Part shown: one piece after another, positions 7,625 through 16,068 of the stretch
Layout of the letters: the number at the start of each line of letters is the position of its first letter
Numbering within the stretch: position 1 is the first letter of the stretch
Source of the DNA: Aeromonas popoffii
GTDB taxonomy: Bacteria > Pseudomonadota > Gammaproteobacteria > Enterobacterales > Aeromonadaceae
DNA: 64,000 nucleotides
Reading direction: 5' to 3'
NCBI RefSeq assembly: GCF_000820025.1
Contig: NZ_CDBI01000059.1
Location: forward strand, 17,464-81,463
Notes under the pieces: generated by a model
Databases searched by the model: none
The model's input: the letters and a program-made list of their open reading frames with translations, nothing else
Told to the model about the DNA's origin: nothing
Position numbers and translations under genes: made by a program

Positions 7625-9448
7625 TCAGGCCGGGGTGGCGCCTGCTTCCTGCTCAGAGGGGAGGGTGAGCCGCGCCGAGTCCGGCAGCGCATCATCCTGG
7701 GGCCAGTGGGAGAGAATGGCGTCCGTGGTGCTCTCCACCACGGCATCATCCTTGAACACAGGCTCCCGGTAGCAGCGGGTCATGCGCAGCGCCTGATAGA
7801 TGTCGGGGCAGAGGATGACGCCCTCGTCGCCCACGCGGATCCCGGCCTGTTTGAGCCACTGGCTCATCTGGCCGTGACGACCGGCCATTACCATCTTGAT
7901 GCCGCGCCGTTTCAGGTCCTTGTGCAGCTCCCCGATCATGCTCATCACGCTGATGTCCTGATGGGTGAAAGAGGCCACCGCATCCACCACCAGGCATTTG
8001 GGGTTGTGGGGATCCTGCACCAGCAGCGCCAGCACCCGCCGCTTGAAGTAGGGGGCGTTGAAGTAGGTGAGCGGCGAGTTGAAGCGATAGACCAGGATGC
8101 CGGGAATGGCCTTGACCTGCTCGTTGTCCCTCAGGGTGCGTACCACCCCCTTGTCATCCATGCCGAGCAACTGGTCGGTGGGGCGCATCACGTTACGTAG
8201 GAACTGGAACAGACCCAGCAGCACGGCGAGGGTGATCCCCGGGATCACCCCCATGGCCAGCACGCTGACAAAGGAGATCAGCGCCAGCCAGAAGGCGGCC
8301 CTGTCGGAGTAGCGCAGGGCCCACAGGCCGCGAAAATCGGTGAGCGAGAGCGACGCCATCACCAGCACAACACCGAGGGCGGCCGTGGGTATGTATTGCA
8401 GTGGCGCCGTCAGGTAGAAGGTGACCAGCGCGATGGCGGCGGCGGCGATGATGGAGACCAGCTGACTCTTGCCGCCGTTAGCGTCGTTGACCGCGGTGCG
8501 CGAACCCGCCCCGCTGATGGCAAAGCCCTGGGAGGCGGCCGCCGCCAGGTTGGCCAGGCCGAGAGCCCGAAATTCCTTGTCCGCATCAATCTCGTAGCCG
8601 TTCTTGGCGGCAAAACTGCGGGCGGTGAGCATCATGGAGACGAAGCTCACCATGGCAAGGTTGAGCGCCGGCAGCACCAGCTCGCGCATCAGGCCCGGGG
8701 GAAAGTCCGGCAACTGGAAGATGGGCATACCCGAGCCGATGGCACCGAGAGTAGCGATGCCGAACTGGTCTAGATTGAGCCCCCACACCAGGGCTGCCGT
8801 TACCACCATGGCCACCATGGAGGAGGGCCAGGCCGGTTTGTAGCGCTTGGCCAACAGCAGGGTGAGTAAGGTGGTCAGGCTCATGGCCATGGTCGGCAGA
8901 TGGGTCTGGGTAATATAGCTGGCACCGCCCGCGATCTGCTCTATGAGGTTGCGATCGCTGAAGGTGAAGCCGAAGATCTTGGAGAACTGACCCACTATGA
9001 TGGTGATGGCCACGCCGTTGAGCAGCCCCATCAGGATGGGGCGGGAGAGAAAGTCCGCCAGCACCCCCAGCTTGAAGCGGCTGGCGATGAGACACCATAA
9101 ACCTGTCATGGCGGTCATTGTCATCACCAGTTGCCAGTGGCGGGTGGCATCACCGGCGGCGAGCGGGGTGACCACAGCGGCGATCACGGCGCAGGTGGCG
9201 GCATCCGGTCCGACGATAAGCTGGCGGGAAGTGCCAAACAGGGCGTAGACCAGCATGGGTAAGATGCAGGAGTAGAGGCCGACCAGGGGGCCCACACCGG
9301 CGAGTTCGGCATAGGCGATGGCCACGGGCAGCGCCACGGCTGCGACCGACAGGCCAGCGCGCACATCCGGTATCAGCCAGGCCCGCTGGTATTGCAGCAG
9401 GGTGGCGAGGCCCGGTAGCCAGCGTTCGAGTGAGAAGAAGTCGCGCAT
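7625..9448 (-). CDS. SulP family anion transporter with STAS domain
   Basis: This is a 607-residue inner-membrane transporter. After a short cytosolic N terminus (MRDFFSLERWLPG), about 11-14 hydrophobic segments cover residues 25-420. SulP landmarks are present, such as AVALPVAIAYAELAGVGPLVGLYS and the FAISGAGSRTAVND segment. A C-terminal STAS domain (about 445-555) includes VVDAVASFTHQDISVM. SulP proteins move sulfate, bicarbonate or dicarboxylates, and the substrate here is not determinable. cysM, the cysteine synthase gene, is 1 kb away, but the two are not in one operon and are transcribed in opposite directions, so a sulfate role remains a guess. Confidence 0.93.
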   Translation of the reverse strand: MRDFFSLERWLPGLATLLQYQRAWLIPDVRAGLSVAAVALPVAIAYAELAGVGPLVGLYSCILPMLVYALFGTSRQLIVGPDAATCAVIAAVVTPLAAGDATRHWQLVMTMTAMTGLWCLIASRFKLGVLADFLSRPILMGLLNGVAITIIVGQFSKIFGFTFSDRNLIEQIAGGASYITQTHLPTMAMSLTTLLTLLLAKRYKPAWPSSMVAMVVTAALVWGLNLDQFGIATLGAIGSGMPIFQLPDFPPGLMRELVLPALNLAMVSFVSMMLTARSFAAKNGYEIDADKEFRALGLANLAAAASQGFAISGAGSRTAVNDANGGKSQLVSIIAAAAIALVTFYLTAPLQYIPTAALGVVLVMASLSLTDFRGLWALRYSDRAAFWLALISFVSVLAMGVIPGITLAVLLGLFQFLRNVMRPTDQLLGMDDKGVVRTLRDNEQVKAIPGILVYRFNSPLTYFNAPYFKRRVLALLVQDPHNPKCLVVDAVASFTHQDISVMSMIGELHKDLKRRGIKMVMAGRHGQMSQWLKQAGIRVGDEGVILCPDIYQALRMTRCYREPVFKDDAVVESTTDAILSHWPQDDALPDSARLTLPSEQEAGATPA

Positions 9449-9518
9449 TATTTAACCCATTGAGTTACAAACTGCTTTTCCCTAGTGTGCCCAAGCTTGT
9501 CGAAACATTGCAATCAGG

Positions 9519-10157
9519 TTATGGCCAGTTCACCACCAAGTCAGGCCAGAGGGTCTGCCACTGTTTTTCCTGGATGCGTTGCACAAACACCTGACTATCC
9601 TGCTTGCACCTCGGGTTGGGGCTTACCTGCAACGACCAGTGGTGGGCAAAGCCATAGGGGGCTAGCCACTCGAACGCGCCGTCTGGCAGCAATCTGACCC
9701 CGATGCAGGTGGGCACCTCCACCCAGTGGCTGAGGGCCTCCAGGCTACTGGTAAAGGGGGGAACCCGCTGGCGTTGGTGCATACGGGCCTGATTGCGGAC
9801 TTCCCAGCGTTGGCCCGGCACTCTGGTGGCCAGCCAGGCCTCATGATCTGCTTCGTTCAGCCCTTGCGGATCACCGCGATCCAGATAGATAAGATCGATA
9901 TCGTTGAGCGGGGTAGGCACCGATTTACAGTGCAGATGATCCCAGATGAGATTGCGGATAAAGCCGGCCCCCAGCGCCCAGTCGGGCAGCGCCAGCTCGG
10001 CGGCGGCGTGCAGGCAGGCCATGCGCTGGTCATCGGCCCGCAGCAGGGTTTCGGTCTGCGCTTGCAGGTGGGCCTCTTGCGCGCTTTGGCGATCTTGCGC
10101 GTCTTGCGTACCCTGACGCGTCTGGGTGTCAACCTGCATTGCGGCGCAGCCAGACAT
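9519..10157 (-). CDS. Nucleotidyltransferase family protein (DUF925/COG3575-like)
   Basis: This 212-residue protein contains ALGAGFIRNLIWDHLH followed by PLNDIDLIYLD. This is the GxG...DxD arrangement of the nucleotidyltransferase fold as found in COG3575 proteins of unknown substrate. The C-terminal half has WLAPYGFAHHW, typical of the family. The first about 35 residues are rich in Gln and may reflect an upstream start: a second methionine lies at residue 7 (MQVDTQ) and another at about 47. The gene overlaps the end of the GNAT gene by 29 bases, so it is co-transcribed with it. Confidence 0.75.
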   Translation of the reverse strand: MSGCAAMQVDTQTRQGTQDAQDRQSAQEAHLQAQTETLLRADDQRMACLHAAAELALPDWALGAGFIRNLIWDHLHCKSVPTPLNDIDLIYLDRGDPQGLNEADHEAWLATRVPGQRWEVRNQARMHQRQRVPPFTSSLEALSHWVEVPTCIGVRLLPDGAFEWLAPYGFAHHWSLQVSPNPRCKQDSQVFVQRIQEKQWQTLWPDLVVNWP

Positions 10158-10386
10158 CTATGTAGCTGCAACTGGGCACTATGGTGAGCCCCTCCGCCTG
10201 GGTCCAACGATAGAAGGTGCGTGCCAGCTGATCGGCGATGCCCTGTACCCTGAGCTCAGGCGGGACGAAGGTGCTGTAGGCATCAATGGTCTTGGCATCG
10301 AGCCGCCGGTAACGCAGCCTGGACTCCTTGCCGTCCACCACGCAGATGAATTGTTGCTGGTTGGCCTGATGAATGATCTCGCTCAT
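10129..10386 (-). CDS. Small GNAT acetyltransferase (YjdJ-like)
   Basis: This 85-residue protein reads FICVVDGKESRLRYR in its first strands, then FVPPELRVQGIADQLARTFYRWTQAEGL and VPSCSYIDVWL. That is the compact single-domain GNAT layout of the YjdJ/COG2388 family (PPExRGQGI acetyl-CoA loop, here with RVQGI). The substrate is unknown. It is the first gene of a two-gene minus-strand unit with the nucleotidyltransferase gene and is divergent from cysM. The ATG is preceded by a good ribosome binding site (GAGGAGC on the coding strand). Confidence 0.82.
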   Translation of the reverse strand: MSEIIHQANQQQFICVVDGKESRLRYRRLDAKTIDAYSTFVPPELRVQGIADQLARTFYRWTQAEGLTIVPSCSYIDVWLRRNAG

Positions 10387-10532
10387 GCTTGCTCCTCGAT
10401 ACGGGGAATGGGGTTATCTGACCACGTTGGCAGCCCTTTGCCAACTGCGCGGGCTCGCTTACACTGCGAGCCCGACCGGGTGCATACCCGCTAGCCAAGG
10501 TATAGAACAGTTAACAGAGGATGGATCCCGTT

Positions 10533-11435
10533 ATGGCCTTCGCCACACTGGAAGATCTGATTGGCAATACCCCCCTGCTGGCGCTGCGCCGCATCAATCC
10601 CTGGCCCGATGTCACCCTGCTGGTGAAGCTGGAGGGCAACAATCCCGCCGGTTCGGTCAAGGACAGGCCGGCGCTGAACCTCATCAAGAGCGCCGAAGCG
10701 AGCGGTCGCTTGCAGCCGGGGGCCCGGCTCATCGAGGCGACTTCCGGCAACACAGGTATCGCCTTGGCCATGGTGGCGGCGGCGCGGGGCTACCGGATGC
10801 GGCTCATCATGCCGCGCACCATGAGCCAGGAGCGACGCGATGCCATGCAGGCCTATGGGGCCGAGCTGGTGCTGGTGGAGGACGGCATGGAAGCCGCGCG
10901 GGATCTGGCGCTGGCCATGCAGGCACGGGGTGAGGGGCTGGTGCTCGATCAGTTCAACAACCCGGCCAACCCGGATGCCCACTATCAATCGACCGGCCCC
11001 GAGATCTGGCGCCAGAGCGAGGGGGCAGTCACTCACTTCGTCTCGGCCATGGGCACCACTGGCACCATAATGGGTGTTTCCCGTTATTTGAAGGAGCAGA
11101 ACCCGGCGGTACAGGTGATTGGCCTGCAACCGGCACAGGGGAGCCAGATCCCGGGGATCCGCCGCTGGCCCGCCGCCTATCAGCCCGCCATTTTCGAGCC
11201 ACAAAGGGTCGATCGGGTGCTGGACGTGACGCAAGAGGAGGCGCTGGTCATGATGCGCCGGTTGGCGCGGGAGGAGGGGATCTGCTGCGGGGTCAGCTCG
11301 GGCGGCGCCGTGGCCGGTGCCCTGCGGGTGGCGGCAGAGATCAAGCGGGGGGTGGTGGTGGTCATCCTCTGTGATCGGGGGGACCGTTACCTCTCCACCG
11401 GGGTCTTTACGCCGGATCCGGCAGAGATGCGCTGA
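10533..11435 (+). CDS. cysM: Cysteine synthase B (O-acetylserine sulfhydrylase B)
   Basis: This PLP enzyme makes cysteine from O-acetylserine and sulfide or thiosulfate. It shows the PLP lysine motif GNNPAGSVKDRPA (about residues 35-47), the substrate loop TSGNTGIAL and the phosphate-binding GTTGTIMGV. The C-terminal VSSGGAVAGAL is also present. The motif FNNPANPDAH and the roughly 300-residue length are CysM-like rather than CysK-like. I place the start at 10533 (MAFATLEDLIGNTP) because AGAGGA lies about 11 bases upstream of it. The ATG at 10521 would sit directly on that ribosome binding site. The gene is divergent from the GNAT gene. Confidence 0.94.
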   Translation: MAFATLEDLIGNTPLLALRRINPWPDVTLLVKLEGNNPAGSVKDRPALNLIKSAEASGRLQPGARLIEATSGNTGIALAMVAAARGYRMRLIMPRTMSQERRDAMQAYGAELVLVEDGMEAARDLALAMQARGEGLVLDQFNNPANPDAHYQSTGPEIWRQSEGAVTHFVSAMGTTGTIMGVSRYLKEQNPAVQVIGLQPAQGSQIPGIRRWPAAYQPAIFEPQRVDRVLDVTQEEALVMMRRLAREEGICCGVSSGGAVAGALRVAAEIKRGVVVVILCDRGDRYLSTGVFTPDPAEMR

Positions 11436-11740
11436 GTACGCCAGCCAGTAACGTGATATTTATCAGAGGCTTGCTGGCGAACTATTCGATCTGCCCTTTG
11501 TCACAATCAACACCTTTACAAGGTTGAATCCCTTTGTCTGCTGTCTGCTGTCTGCTGTCTGCTGTCTGCTACCCGGCGCCCCCTCGTCACCGATGCCACC
11601 AGGAGCGGTAAGAGGCCATCCGCCGCAATAAGGAGTCCATCTGGCGCGAGAAGACGGCGGAGGGAAAGGACAACCATGGTGCCGGTGCCACCATCGGTGC
11701 GTAGCCAGCGGCCCCGCCTGGCGGGGCCAAGCCAGCCGGG
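11436..11740. other. Gene-free gap with heptamer repeat and stem-loop
   Basis: These 305 bases between convergent cysM and the alcohol dehydrogenase gene contain a five-copy heptamer repeat (11536-11570) and a 9-bp stem GGCCCCGCC / GGCGGGGCC at 11710-11728, just beyond the dehydrogenase stop. Between them one plus-strand frame reads EAIRRNKESIWREKTAEG up to a TAG near 11701. This looks coding-like and may be the tail of a decayed gene. No intact gene is present. Confidence 0.5.
11536..11570 (+). repeat. Perfect heptamer tandem repeat, 5 x GTCTGCT
   Basis: Five exact consecutive copies of GTCTGCT occur with no interruption. A 7-bp unit is not a multiple of three, so copy-number change would shift any reading frame crossing it. 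None is evident here. Confidence 0.95.
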
Positions 11741-12925
11741 TTATTCCCAGGCCAGCTCCAGCAGGCCGAGCAGCTGAGTCCGGTCGGCATCCTTGCGGTT
11801 GTAGAGCAGGGCACCGTCGTTGATGGCGAGATCCCGGATCTCGGACAGCAGGGCCTTGTCGGTGACGCCGGCTTCGCGCAGGGTGCGCGGCAGCTTCACC
11901 GCTTGCCACAGGGTATCGCGCAAGCTGCACAGGGCCTGGATGCTGGCCTGTGCCCGCTCTGCAACCGGGGTTGCTGCAAAGCGCTCGGCGCCGACCAGGG
12001 GCAGCAGCAGGCGAGCCAGTTCCTCATCTATGCCCGGCCGGTTGTAGTTGAGCACGGTAGGCAAGAAGAGATTCATGCACAGACCGTGGGGCAGGTGGCA
12101 GCGGGCCCCCAGACTATGACCGAGGGCGTGCACCAGCCCCACCATGGAGTTGGAAAAGGCCATGCCAGCCAGGGTGGATCCTTCCGCCAGTTGCAGCCGC
12201 AGGCGCTTGTCCTGCGGATGTTGCAGCACCTGGGGCAGGGCGCTGGCGATTTTCTCCACCGCCATCAGGGCAAGGGCGTCGCTGACCGGGTTCTTGGCGT
12301 TGCCGATGAAGGCCTCGATGGCGTGGGTCATGGCATCCATGGCGGTGGCTGCTGTGATGTTGAGGGGCAAGCCCTGGGTGAGGCGCGGATCCAGCACCGC
12401 CAGCTGGGGCAGCAGGAAGGGGGAGGTAAAGGGCACCTTGCGCCCGCTCGCCTCATCCTTGATCACCGCCACCAGCGTCACCTCGGATCCTGTGCCCGCC
12501 GTGGTCGGCACCACTGCCAGCGGCTGCAGGGGGCGAGTCAGGCAGCCTGCGCCAGCGTAATCCAGCAGCCGATCCCCGCCCATGGAGGCGAGGATATTGA
12601 CTGCTTTGGCGGTGTCGATGACGGAGCCGCCCCCCAGCGCTACCAGGCTGTCACATTTGAGCTCCCGATAACGGGCTGCGATCCGTTCCACCACGGCGGT
12701 GGAGGAGTCGGCCGGGATCTCGTCCCAGATGTCAGCGACCGGCAACTCTCCCTCGGCCAGCACATTGGCCAGCAGGGTGGCGAGTCCGGTGGCGCTGACC
12801 CCCTTGTCGGTGAGCAGTAGTGGACGGCGCGCGCCCAATCCGGCCAGCTCGCTGGCGAGCTGCTCCAGTGCCTGTTCACCCGCCATCAGTTTGACCGGGC
12901 AGAAAAAATCGTAATAGCGGCTCAT
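11741..12925 (-). CDS. Iron-containing alcohol dehydrogenase
   Basis: This is a 394-residue group III (Fe-ADH) NAD(P)-dependent dehydrogenase. The dinucleotide site GGGSVIDTAKA is near residues 100-110 and VPTTAGTGSEVT near 140. The metal-binding region DAMTHAIEAF near 195 and GLVHALGHSLGARCHLPHG near 265-283 provide the Asp and His ligands. Its length is typical. It is the last gene of a minus-strand unit with an aldehyde dehydrogenase gene, a TetR regulator gene and a putative lipid-binding protein gene, with a gap of 18 bases to the latter. The pairing suggests interconversion of an alcohol, aldehyde and acid, perhaps aromatic or long-chain. Confidence 0.92.
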   Translation of the reverse strand: MSRYYDFFCPVKLMAGEQALEQLASELAGLGARRPLLLTDKGVSATGLATLLANVLAEGELPVADIWDEIPADSSTAVVERIAARYRELKCDSLVALGGGSVIDTAKAVNILASMGGDRLLDYAGAGCLTRPLQPLAVVPTTAGTGSEVTLVAVIKDEASGRKVPFTSPFLLPQLAVLDPRLTQGLPLNITAATAMDAMTHAIEAFIGNAKNPVSDALALMAVEKIASALPQVLQHPQDKRLRLQLAEGSTLAGMAFSNSMVGLVHALGHSLGARCHLPHGLCMNLFLPTVLNYNRPGIDEELARLLLPLVGAERFAATPVAERAQASIQALCSLRDTLWQAVKLPRTLREAGVTDKALLSEIRDLAINDGALLYNRKDADRTQLLGLLELAWE

Positions 12926-12943
12926 TTCAAGGCTCCTTGCGCA

Positions 12944-13462
12944 TTAGCCGGTCACCAGACCCAGATAGATGTTGCAGGCCCGGCCAAGTTTGTTGGTCGG
13001 GGCAGGATAGTGGCGCAGCAGGGGCCGCGCGATAAAGGCGGGCAGGATCAGGGACTGCAACTGCTCAAGCCCCCGCACCAGATGCATGGCGACGGTCAGG
13101 TCCCCCTCCACCAGCAAGCGGTTTTCGCTGAACGCCTGATTGACCCCGAGCCGAAAGCTGAGGGCGCGAAAGGCGATGCCCTGATGCTTGAAACGCACTC
13201 GCAGGGGGTGAAAATCGCCGCTGGCATGGGGCTGTGTGCCGCACTGCCAGTTGCCCGCTGCCTTATGGATGATCAGCGCCTGGGTGAGGCCCGCCACCTC
13301 CAGTCGTATGGTGAGGCCGTCGGGCAGAGGGGCGAGCTCTTGTCGCACCGCCTCATCGACCCGGGCGGCGCGGCAGAGGGTACGCCCTATGACCCAGAGC
13401 AGAGTGGCTATCCAGAGGCGGCGGCCAAGGGCGGCCGCAGATTCAAACATCCGTGTTTGCAT
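12944..13462 (-). CDS. Putative SCP2-like lipid carrier protein
   Basis: This 172-residue protein has a hydrophobic N-terminal segment (LWIATLLWVIGRTLC). The domain that follows contains RLEVAGLTQALIIHK and NRLLVEGDLTVAMHLVRGLEQL, and the latter resembles the GDLxxAxxL signature of SCP2 sterol/lipid-carrier domains. I choose the start at 13462 because AGGAG lies nine bases upstream; the open frame extends 30 codons further but with no better site. It overlaps the TetR gene by 20 bases, so they are coupled. It may present a hydrophobic substrate to the flanking dehydrogenases. The family assignment is by weak similarity only. Confidence 0.55.
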   Translation of the reverse strand: MQTRMFESAAALGRRLWIATLLWVIGRTLCRAARVDEAVRQELAPLPDGLTIRLEVAGLTQALIIHKAAGNWQCGTQPHASGDFHPLRVRFKHQGIAFRALSFRLGVNQAFSENRLLVEGDLTVAMHLVRGLEQLQSLILPAFIARPLLRHYPAPTNKLGRACNIYLGLVTG

Positions 13463-14045
13463 GGGGATTGGCTCCTGAGATGGCTGACCAGAAGAGGGCG
13501 AAGGCACTGGCTTGCCAGTAGTCGTCCTGTCCCAGCGCCGGCTGATCGACAAACAGTGATGCGCAGGCGAGAAACTGGCCCTGACACACCTCCAGCAACA
13601 GTGGGGCGGGAGCCTGCATCAGCTCGCCGCTTGCCTGCCCCTTTGCCAGCAGGGCGGGCAGAAAGCGCAGGGCATCGTTCAAGATCTGGCTACGGGCCGG
13701 TCTGGCCAGCAGGGGGGAGTGAAAGAAGCCCAGTACGAATTTGAGTTCGTTGGGGTGTGCCTGCATCCACCCCATCGCCAGCTGCCAGTAGTGGTGGGTC
13801 TGCTCGCGCAGGGGAAGAGCGGGGTCGGCTTCGCTGATGGCTGCCCCCATCCGCTGCTTGATGTCCTGATAGAGCTGGAGGATCAGCGCCTCCTTACTCG
13901 GAAAATGGTGAAACAAGGTGCCGTTGGCCACCCCTGCCGCCTTGGCGATGCGGGCGGTGGCGGCCCCCTGCAAACCGTCCTCGGCGCACAGGGCGAGGGC
14001 GGCATCCAGGATCTGGCGGCGCTTGTCGGTCATGGTTTTTTGCAT
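13443..14045 (-). CDS. TetR/AcrR family transcriptional regulator
   Basis: This 200-residue protein has an N-terminal TetR helix-turn-helix (KRRQILDAALALCAEDG, then TARIAKAAGVANGTLFHHFPSKEAL). A C-terminal ligand domain of about 140 residues follows. It is the second gene of the aldehyde/alcohol dehydrogenase unit, with an 18-base gap after the aldehyde dehydrogenase gene and a 20-base overlap with the next. GGAG six bases before the ATG supports the start. An inverted repeat upstream of the first gene (15519-15538) is its likely operator, making the unit autoregulated. The inducer is presumably a substrate of the dehydrogenases. Confidence 0.9.
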   Translation of the reverse strand: MQKTMTDKRRQILDAALALCAEDGLQGAATARIAKAAGVANGTLFHHFPSKEALILQLYQDIKQRMGAAISEADPALPLREQTHHYWQLAMGWMQAHPNELKFVLGFFHSPLLARPARSQILNDALRFLPALLAKGQASGELMQAPAPLLLEVCQGQFLACASLFVDQPALGQDDYWQASAFALFWSAISGANPHANTDV

Positions 14046-14063
14046 GCAGGGCTCCGGCGCACG

Positions 14064-15497
14064 TCAGCGCAAAAACAGCGCCATCATCAGCCGCTGGTGC
14101 CAGCGCCGATAAGGGGGATGAACCAGGGAGCCTGTGCTGAACCTGCCACGGCTCAACACGGTTTTCGCCTTGGAGAAGGTGAGAAAGCCTTCGTGGCCGT
14201 GGTAGTGGCCCATGCCGGAGGCGCCGATGCCGCCAAATGGCACGTCATCGGCTGCCACCTGGAACAGACTCTCGTTGATGGCCATGCCGCCTGAGTGGGT
14301 CTCCCGGGTCACCCTGGCCTGCAGTGCCGGATCCAGGCTCATCAGATAGAAGGCGAGGGGGCGCGGGCGGGCGGCTATGTAGGCGAGCGCCTCGTCCAGG
14401 CTGTCGTAGGGCACCAAGGGTAACAGGGGGCCGAAGATCTCCTGCTGCATCAGCTGGCAGTGGTTGGGCACCTCGGTCAGCAAGTGGGGTATCAGCCGGT
14501 GAGCGACGTCGTCCCGGGCCGGGTTACCGCAGGGGTGCACTTGCGCACCTGCCTGTTCGGCCTCGGCCAGCCAGCCGGCGAGTCGTTCATACTGGCGCGC
14601 ATTGATGATGGAGCCGTAATCCGGGCTTCCCAGCCCTTGGGGATAGAGGCGAGCGAAGTGGTTGCGGTAGGCCTCGATAAAGGCGTGTTCCTGGCCCCGT
14701 GGCAGCAGCACATAGTCGGGGGCCACGCAGATCTGGCCGGCGTTGAGGCTCTTGCCGAAGATCATCCGCTCCACCGCGAGCGTTATGGGCATGTCAGGGG
14801 CGATGAGGCAGGGACTCTTGCCACCGAGCTCCAGGGTGATCGGGGTGAGCTGGGGCGCCGCGGCAGCCATTACCAGCTTGCCCACCGCGGTCGAACCGGT
14901 GAACAGTAGGTGATCGAACGGGAGTGCACTGAACGCGGCGGCCATCTGGGCATCACCCTCGACCACGGTGACCTCATTCTCATCAAACACCTGGTCCAGC
15001 AAGGTGCGCAGCACGGCGTTGGTGTGAGGGGTGAATTCGGAGAGTTTGAGCATGGCCCGGTTGCCGGCGGCGATGGCGCTGATGAGGGGGCCCAGGCTCA
15101 GCATCACGGGGAAGTTCCACGGCACTATGATGCCGACTACCCCGAGTGGTTGATAGAACACCTCGACCCTGGCCGGGGCCAGCAGCAGTCCCGTGTGGCG
15201 GCGGTGCGGGCGCATCCAGCGCTTGATCCGCCGCTGGGTGTAGTTGATCTGCATGACGCAGGGGAGTATGTCGGCGATCAAGCTGTCGTAGTCGCTACGC
15301 TGGCCATAATCCAGGGCCAGGGCGTCACACAGCGGCTGCTTGTGGGCCAGCAGGGCGCGTTTGAGCTGGCTCAAATGGGCTCTGCGCTCGCTCAGACCTG
15401 GCATGGGATTGGCCTGGCAAGCTTGTCTGAGCCTGTCCAGCTTGCCTGGTAGCGACAGCTTGTCTGTGGTGTTCTCCTGCAACTGAACCGCTTCCAT
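14064..15497 (-). CDS. Aldehyde dehydrogenase (coniferyl-aldehyde dehydrogenase type)
   Basis: This 477-residue NAD(P)-dependent aldehyde dehydrogenase lacks the long N terminus of the classical enzymes. That matches the coniferyl-aldehyde/fatty-aldehyde subgroup. Motifs visible are VVGIIVPWNFPV (about 120), FTGSTAVGKLVM (about 205), the catalytic glutamate in LELGGKSPCLI (about 230) and the nucleophilic cysteine in NAGQICVAPDYVLLP (about 260). The C terminus is basic (RRWHQRLMMALFLR). It is the first gene of a four-gene minus-strand unit and lies just downstream of a TetR-type inverted repeat, so it is probably repressed by the adjacent TetR protein. Confidence 0.9.
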   Translation of the reverse strand: MEAVQLQENTTDKLSLPGKLDRLRQACQANPMPGLSERRAHLSQLKRALLAHKQPLCDALALDYGQRSDYDSLIADILPCVMQINYTQRRIKRWMRPHRRHTGLLLAPARVEVFYQPLGVVGIIVPWNFPVMLSLGPLISAIAAGNRAMLKLSEFTPHTNAVLRTLLDQVFDENEVTVVEGDAQMAAAFSALPFDHLLFTGSTAVGKLVMAAAAPQLTPITLELGGKSPCLIAPDMPITLAVERMIFGKSLNAGQICVAPDYVLLPRGQEHAFIEAYRNHFARLYPQGLGSPDYGSIINARQYERLAGWLAEAEQAGAQVHPCGNPARDDVAHRLIPHLLTEVPNHCQLMQQEIFGPLLPLVPYDSLDEALAYIAARPRPLAFYLMSLDPALQARVTRETHSGGMAINESLFQVAADDVPFGGIGASGMGHYHGHEGFLTFSKAKTVLSRGRFSTGSLVHPPYRRWHQRLMMALFLR

Positions 15498-15518
15498 GGC
15501 ATACCTCGTGCGTTAATT

Positions 15519-15538
15519 GACCGACTGATTGGTCGGTC
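15519..15538. promoter_or_regulatory. Probable TetR operator upstream of the aldehyde dehydrogenase unit
   Basis: GACCGAC-TGATTG-GTCGGTC is a perfect 7-bp inverted repeat with a 6-base spacer, 22 bases before the aldehyde dehydrogenase ATG. Size and position fit a TetR-family operator controlling the unit that encodes its own TetR regulator. Confidence 0.72.
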
Positions 15539-15710
15539 TAAATCTAGCGGCTTATTAATCGGCTGTAAAGTTTTGCCATCTGGCTTAGCATAGGGTCGCG
15601 GATGACTCACCTGTGAACTGTGCGACCCACCACAGTTTCGAGATTTGGTGGTTGGTGACTTATCCAATTAGGGGTAGTTTTTGGCCATCAACCTACAAGG
15701 AATGAGCGAC

Positions 15711-16004
15711 ATGACCAAGGAACTGAACAGCTTGTTGGCCCGGCTTGATGATGTGGTTGAGCGGATGCCGGATTGTTTCAACACCTATGAATTTGCCCAG
15801 AAGCTGGCATTGCAACACCAGCGCGAGTTCTTTGCCGCAGGTCACTCCCTGGCCGAGCAGGAGGGGCGCCTGCTACAGGTGCTGCATCAGAAGATTGCCG
15901 AGGCGCTTGCCAGTAGCGATGTGGTGATCGAGGGGGCCTTGTTGCCGTGCGTCACCCCCTGGGGCGATAAAGCCACCTCGCCGCGCTGGCATCGCAAGCG
16001 CTGA
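15711..16004 (+). CDS. Small hypothetical protein
   Basis: This 97-residue, probably cytosolic and helical protein reads MTKELNSLLARLDDVVERMPDCF at the start (first part) and ends in a basic tail (SPRWHRKR). I do not recognise a family. AAGGA nine bases before the ATG at 15711 supports this start over the earlier in-frame ATG at 15702, which would abut the ribosome binding site. It is a single gene followed by a strong palindromic terminator. Confidence 0.6.
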   Translation: MTKELNSLLARLDDVVERMPDCFNTYEFAQKLALQHQREFFAAGHSLAEQEGRLLQVLHQKIAEALASSDVVIEGALLPCVTPWGDKATSPRWHRKR

Positions 16005-16017
16005 GCACAGAAACAAG

Positions 16018-16052
16018 CATTGAGAAGGGCCCGTGACGGGCCCTTCTCAATG
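16018..16052. terminator. Bidirectional terminator hairpin
   Basis: A 15-bp perfect inverted repeat (half CATTGAGAAGGGCCC) with a 5-base loop lies between the convergent hypothetical gene and the NlpC/P60 gene. There is no T tract, but its position suits termination from both sides. Confidence 0.65.
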
Positions 16053-16068
16053 CTTGTGGCGGCGTGGC

